Shown here piece by piece: positions 14,353 through 16,610 of a stretch of DNA of 16,610 nt. The notes under the pieces are model-generated. The model was given only the letters and a program-made list of their open reading frames with translations, made no database searches and had not been told where the DNA came from. Location: NCBI GenBank assembly GCA_017848155.1, contig JAGAKC010000366.1, positions 1-16,610 of the forward strand. The letters run 5' to 3'. Numbering within the stretch: position 1 is the first letter of the stretch; each line of letters opens with the position of its first letter. The translations under genes were made by a program, and so were the position numbers. Source of the stretch: Oscillospiraceae bacterium (GTDB taxonomy: Bacteria; Bacillota; Clostridia; Oscillospirales; Ruminococcaceae).

Positions 14353-15618
14353 ATGAAATTTTTTGTAAATATAGGTAATAATATCAGGAACAACCTGAAA
14401 TATATAATAATCTCATTTATTATCGCAGTGGTCGCATGGCTCTCTGTTTCCGTGCAGGTTTTTCCCACGGTGGAGGAGCGCGTTCGTGACATCGTTATCG
14501 AGGTGCAGGCGACCGAGCACATGCTTCAGAACAATCTGGAGATAGTAAGCGAGCTTGACAGCCTTGTGGATATCCGCATCGAGGGCAAGCGATACGACAT
14601 AACAGGTCTGTCGGCTGCGGATTTCTACGCTACTCTTGATCTTTCCGCAGTAAAGACGGCAGGTACCTTTACCGTGCCCGTTACCGTTTCGTCAAAGAGC
14701 GGAAGCGAGTGCACGATACTTGATACTGATCCGCTTGCGGTCACTGTTCAGATTGACGAGATAGTGACCCGTGAGTTCCCTGTGACAGCTACTGCGCCGA
14801 GCCTAAGCCTTCCTGAGGGCTACTACGTGGACGAGTTCACTGCATCGCCTGCGACCATTTCCGTAACAGGCTCTGCGACGCTGCTGGACAAGATCGACCG
14901 CATCGAGGCACGCTCACGCTACAGCGGTGTCATCAGTGAATCCCACGACACGCAGAGCGAGCTGTTCATCTACGGCACGAACGGCGCTAAGATAGTGAAC
15001 GACGATATAAAGCTCAGCACCACTGATGTGTCGGTGTACATTCCCGTTTACAAGCAGAAGGAGCTGCCGCTGAGGTTTGAGTATACGAATGTTCCGACGA
15101 ACTTCGATACGAACAGCCTTAAGTTTGAGATACAGCCGTCCACCATCATCGTGGCTGCGCCTGATGAGTCGATAGACAACCTGAGCGAGCTTGTTATCGA
15201 CACTATCGACCTGTCTGATATCATGATGAACAAGACGGTGTTCATTCCGATAACTCTCCCCGATGGCTACAAGAACCTTTCGGGCAACAACAGTGCACGA
15301 ATCGTATGGGATATCGCAGACTACGGCAAGCTGGACTTCTCTGTAAGCAACATCAGCATCATAAATCCCCCCGACAACTACGATGTGTCGCTCATCACGA
15401 ATGAGCTGGTGCTCAGTGTTATCGGTCCGTCCGAGGCAGTCAGCGCCCTGACTGCGTCCGACTTTATCGTAAAGGCAAATCTTCTTGGCGTTTCCCTGTA
15501 CGAGGGAGCACAGAATGTTCCCGTCACCATCGAGATAAGAGGAAGGAAGCAGACATGCTGGGTATCGGGAAGCTACAAGGTGACTGTGGACGCCAAGGTC
15601 AAGGCGGAAGAGGAATAA
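14353..15618 (+). CDS. cdaR: YbbR-domain protein, CdaR-type regulator of CdaA
   Basis: Membrane-anchored extracytoplasmic protein that in relatives binds and modulates CdaA. 421 residues: short cytoplasmic start, one membrane segment (about 17-36), then about four YbbR-like beta-rich modules outside (roughly 50-135, 140-230, 238-325, 328-416), each repeating a pattern of V-x-V strands and a P-E-G-Y or similar turn (LPEGYYVD, LPDGYKNL, PPDNYDV). An acidic end follows. GGGGGA precedes the ATG, 15 bases after cdaA. Sequence is poorly conserved in this family, so position beside cdaA carries much of the call. Confidence 0.85.
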   Translation: MKFFVNIGNNIRNNLKYIIISFIIAVVAWLSVSVQVFPTVEERVRDIVIEVQATEHMLQNNLEIVSELDSLVDIRIEGKRYDITGLSAADFYATLDLSAVKTAGTFTVPVTVSSKSGSECTILDTDPLAVTVQIDEIVTREFPVTATAPSLSLPEGYYVDEFTASPATISVTGSATLLDKIDRIEARSRYSGVISESHDTQSELFIYGTNGAKIVNDDIKLSTTDVSVYIPVYKQKELPLRFEYTNVPTNFDTNSLKFEIQPSTIIVAAPDESIDNLSELVIDTIDLSDIMMNKTVFIPITLPDGYKNLSGNNSARIVWDIADYGKLDFSVSNISIINPPDNYDVSLITNELVLSVIGPSEAVSALTASDFIVKANLLGVSLYEGAQNVPVTIEIRGRKQTCWVSGSYKVTVDAKVKAEEE

Positions 15619-16610
15619 TGGCACTTATCGTATCACAGATAAAAACAACTCTTGAAGAAGCAAAGGATAACGCCGTAGGCAAGGCGTTATCCTTGCTTTG
15701 CGTTAAAAAGGACGAGGTAAGGACGGCACGGCTGTATAAGACTTCGGTGGACGCACGGCGGGATATCTGCTTTGTAAATTCAGTCTATGTGCAGCTTAAC
15801 AGCGCTGCAAAAGAAAAGAAGCTTGCAGCAAGGCTTCAGAACGTGCGGCTTCACGACAATGCGGAGCTTGAGGTCACATTCGGCGGCGAGAAGCTGTGCG
15901 GAGATATCTATGTGGCAGGCTTCGGACCTGCGGGTATGTTCTGTGCGCTGACCCTGTGCGAGTTCGGCTACAGACCGATAGTACTGGAGCGAGGAGCTGC
16001 CATGGACGAGCGCATCAGGGCAGTTGAGGGCTACTGGAGCAGCGGTCTGCTGGACACTGCGACCAACGTGCAGTTCGGCGAGGGCGGTGCCGGTACGTTT
16101 TCGGACGGCAAGCTCACCACAAGGATAGGCGACCCTCTCTGTGCCAGGGTGCTTCGGCGCCTTTGCGACTTCGGCGCACCGGAGGAGATACTTGTCAATG
16201 CAAAGCCGCATATCGGCACGGACAAGCTGCGTGCGGTGGTGAAGAACCTTCGAAACAGCATAATCGAATACGGCGGAGAGGTACGCTTTCTGTCGCCGCT
16301 TGACGACATCAGATTACAGGACGGTCGAATATCCTCTATAACGGTGAACGGTGCGGAGGAACGCTGCGGTGCACTGGCTTTGGCGGTGGGACATTCTGCA
16401 CACGATACGTTCTCTATGCTGCTGAAAAACGGGATAGAGATGACCCCGAAGCCGTTTTCCATCGGCGCAAGGATAGAGCACCTGCAGGGCGATATCGATG
16501 CTGCGTTGTATGGTAAATATGCAGGACATCCTGCGCTGCCTCCTGCGGAGTATCAGCTGTCATACCGTGAGGGCGAGCGTGGAGTTTATACGTTCTGCAT
16601 GTGCCCGGGC
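15618..16610 (+). CDS. FAD-dependent dehydrogenase, COG2509 type (3' end outside window)
   Basis: The first 331 residues of an uncharacterised flavoprotein; about 100-200 more are expected. An N-terminal region of about 95 residues (with KKDEVRTARLYKTSVDARR) precedes the FAD-binding Rossmann motif AGFGPAGMFCALTLCEFG (100-117) ending at E124 (VLERG). Then come FGEGGAGTFSDGKLTTR (153-169), KPHIGTDKLR (196-205), VGHSAHDTF (257-265), PFSIGARIEH (279-288) and YTFCMCPG at the edge, all characteristic of this family. The ATG at 15618 shares a base with the ybbR stop (TAATG), so translation is coupled to the c-di-AMP genes. The usual third gene of this operon in bacilli, glmM, is not seen. Substrate and electron acceptor unknown. 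Confidence 0.85.
   Translation, partial: MALIVSQIKTTLEEAKDNAVGKALSLLCVKKDEVRTARLYKTSVDARRDICFVNSVYVQLNSAAKEKKLAARLQNVRLHDNAELEVTFGGEKLCGDIYVAGFGPAGMFCALTLCEFGYRPIVLERGAAMDERIRAVEGYWSSGLLDTATNVQFGEGGAGTFSDGKLTTRIGDPLCARVLRRLCDFGAPEEILVNAKPHIGTDKLRAVVKNLRNSIIEYGGEVRFLSPLDDIRLQDGRISSITVNGAEERCGALALAVGHSAHDTFSMLLKNGIEMTPKPFSIGARIEHLQGDIDAALYGKYAGHPALPPAEYQLSYREGERGVYTFCMCPG
15663..15694 (+). repeat. Perfect 12-bp inverted repeat inside the dehydrogenase gene
   Basis: AAGGATAACGCC (15663-15674) and GGCGTTATCCTT (15683-15694) are exact reverse complements around an 8-base loop. They begin 45 bases into the coding region and encode AKDNAVGKALSLL. GCTTTGCGTT, moderately T-rich, follows. The mRNA would form a strong hairpin just downstream of the start codon. 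Confidence 0.85.

Noticed and set aside
1..16610. Mobile elements, CRISPR arrays, tRNA or rRNA genes, phage or defence genes
   Set aside because: No transposase, integrase, spaced repeats or RNA gene signatures were seen; every large frame belongs to core metabolism or signalling.

Overview
The window reads as a chromosomal housekeeping region of a Firmicute of class Clostridia, most likely a Ruminococcus-like member of the Oscillospiraceae. This rests on the gene families and their order, strong Shine-Dalgarno sites (GGAGG/AAGGAG), sigma-A-type promoters in AT-rich gaps, GTG and TTG starts, and a codon style rich in AAG, GGC and CTT. The placement is inference; no marker gene is present. No mobile element, CRISPR array, rRNA or tRNA was seen. 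No gene-free stretch exceeds 300 bases; the longest is the 249-base divergent promoter region before fabH.

Minus strand, 1-3795: a run in transcription order fabD, aroE, aroK, a metal-dependent amidohydrolase, and a GNAT-like acetyltransferase cut by the window edge. aroE/aroK share ATGA and the last two genes share TAATG, so this looks like one operon. It joins malonyl-CoA:ACP transacylase to two shikimate-pathway enzymes.

Plus strand, 4045-11705: a nearly complete type II fatty-acid synthesis cluster in the order fabH, fabG, fabF, accB, then fabZ, accC, accD, accA, then acpP. AccBCDA makes malonyl-CoA, FabD (divergent) loads it onto ACP, FabH starts chains, and FabF, FabG and FabZ elongate, reduce and dehydrate. 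Enoyl-ACP reductase is not in the window. Three promoters divide the cluster: before fabH, before fabZ and before acpP. fabD and fabH fire from a shared divergent region where a perfect palindrome, TTGAC-N5-GTCAA, overlaps both -35 elements. An imperfect copy lies in the fabZ promoter. Between accB and fabZ lies a 105-base element closed by a perfect 11-bp inverted repeat, with inner hairpins and competing pairings.

Plus strand, 11886-16610: signalling genes. A membrane-anchored GGDEF-EAL protein has a degenerate GGDEF motif and an intact EAL site (predicted c-di-GMP phosphodiesterase), with its own promoter and terminator. Next come cdaA (c-di-AMP synthase) and a YbbR/CdaR-type regulator, then an FAD-dependent dehydrogenase of the COG2509 type that runs off the window. 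The last start is coupled to the ybbR stop (TAATG), and a strong 12-bp inverted repeat lies just inside its coding region.

Most of the window is ordinary core metabolism. The points deserving a second look are the shared operator-like palindromes, the structured element between accB and fabZ, and the hairpin inside the last gene.
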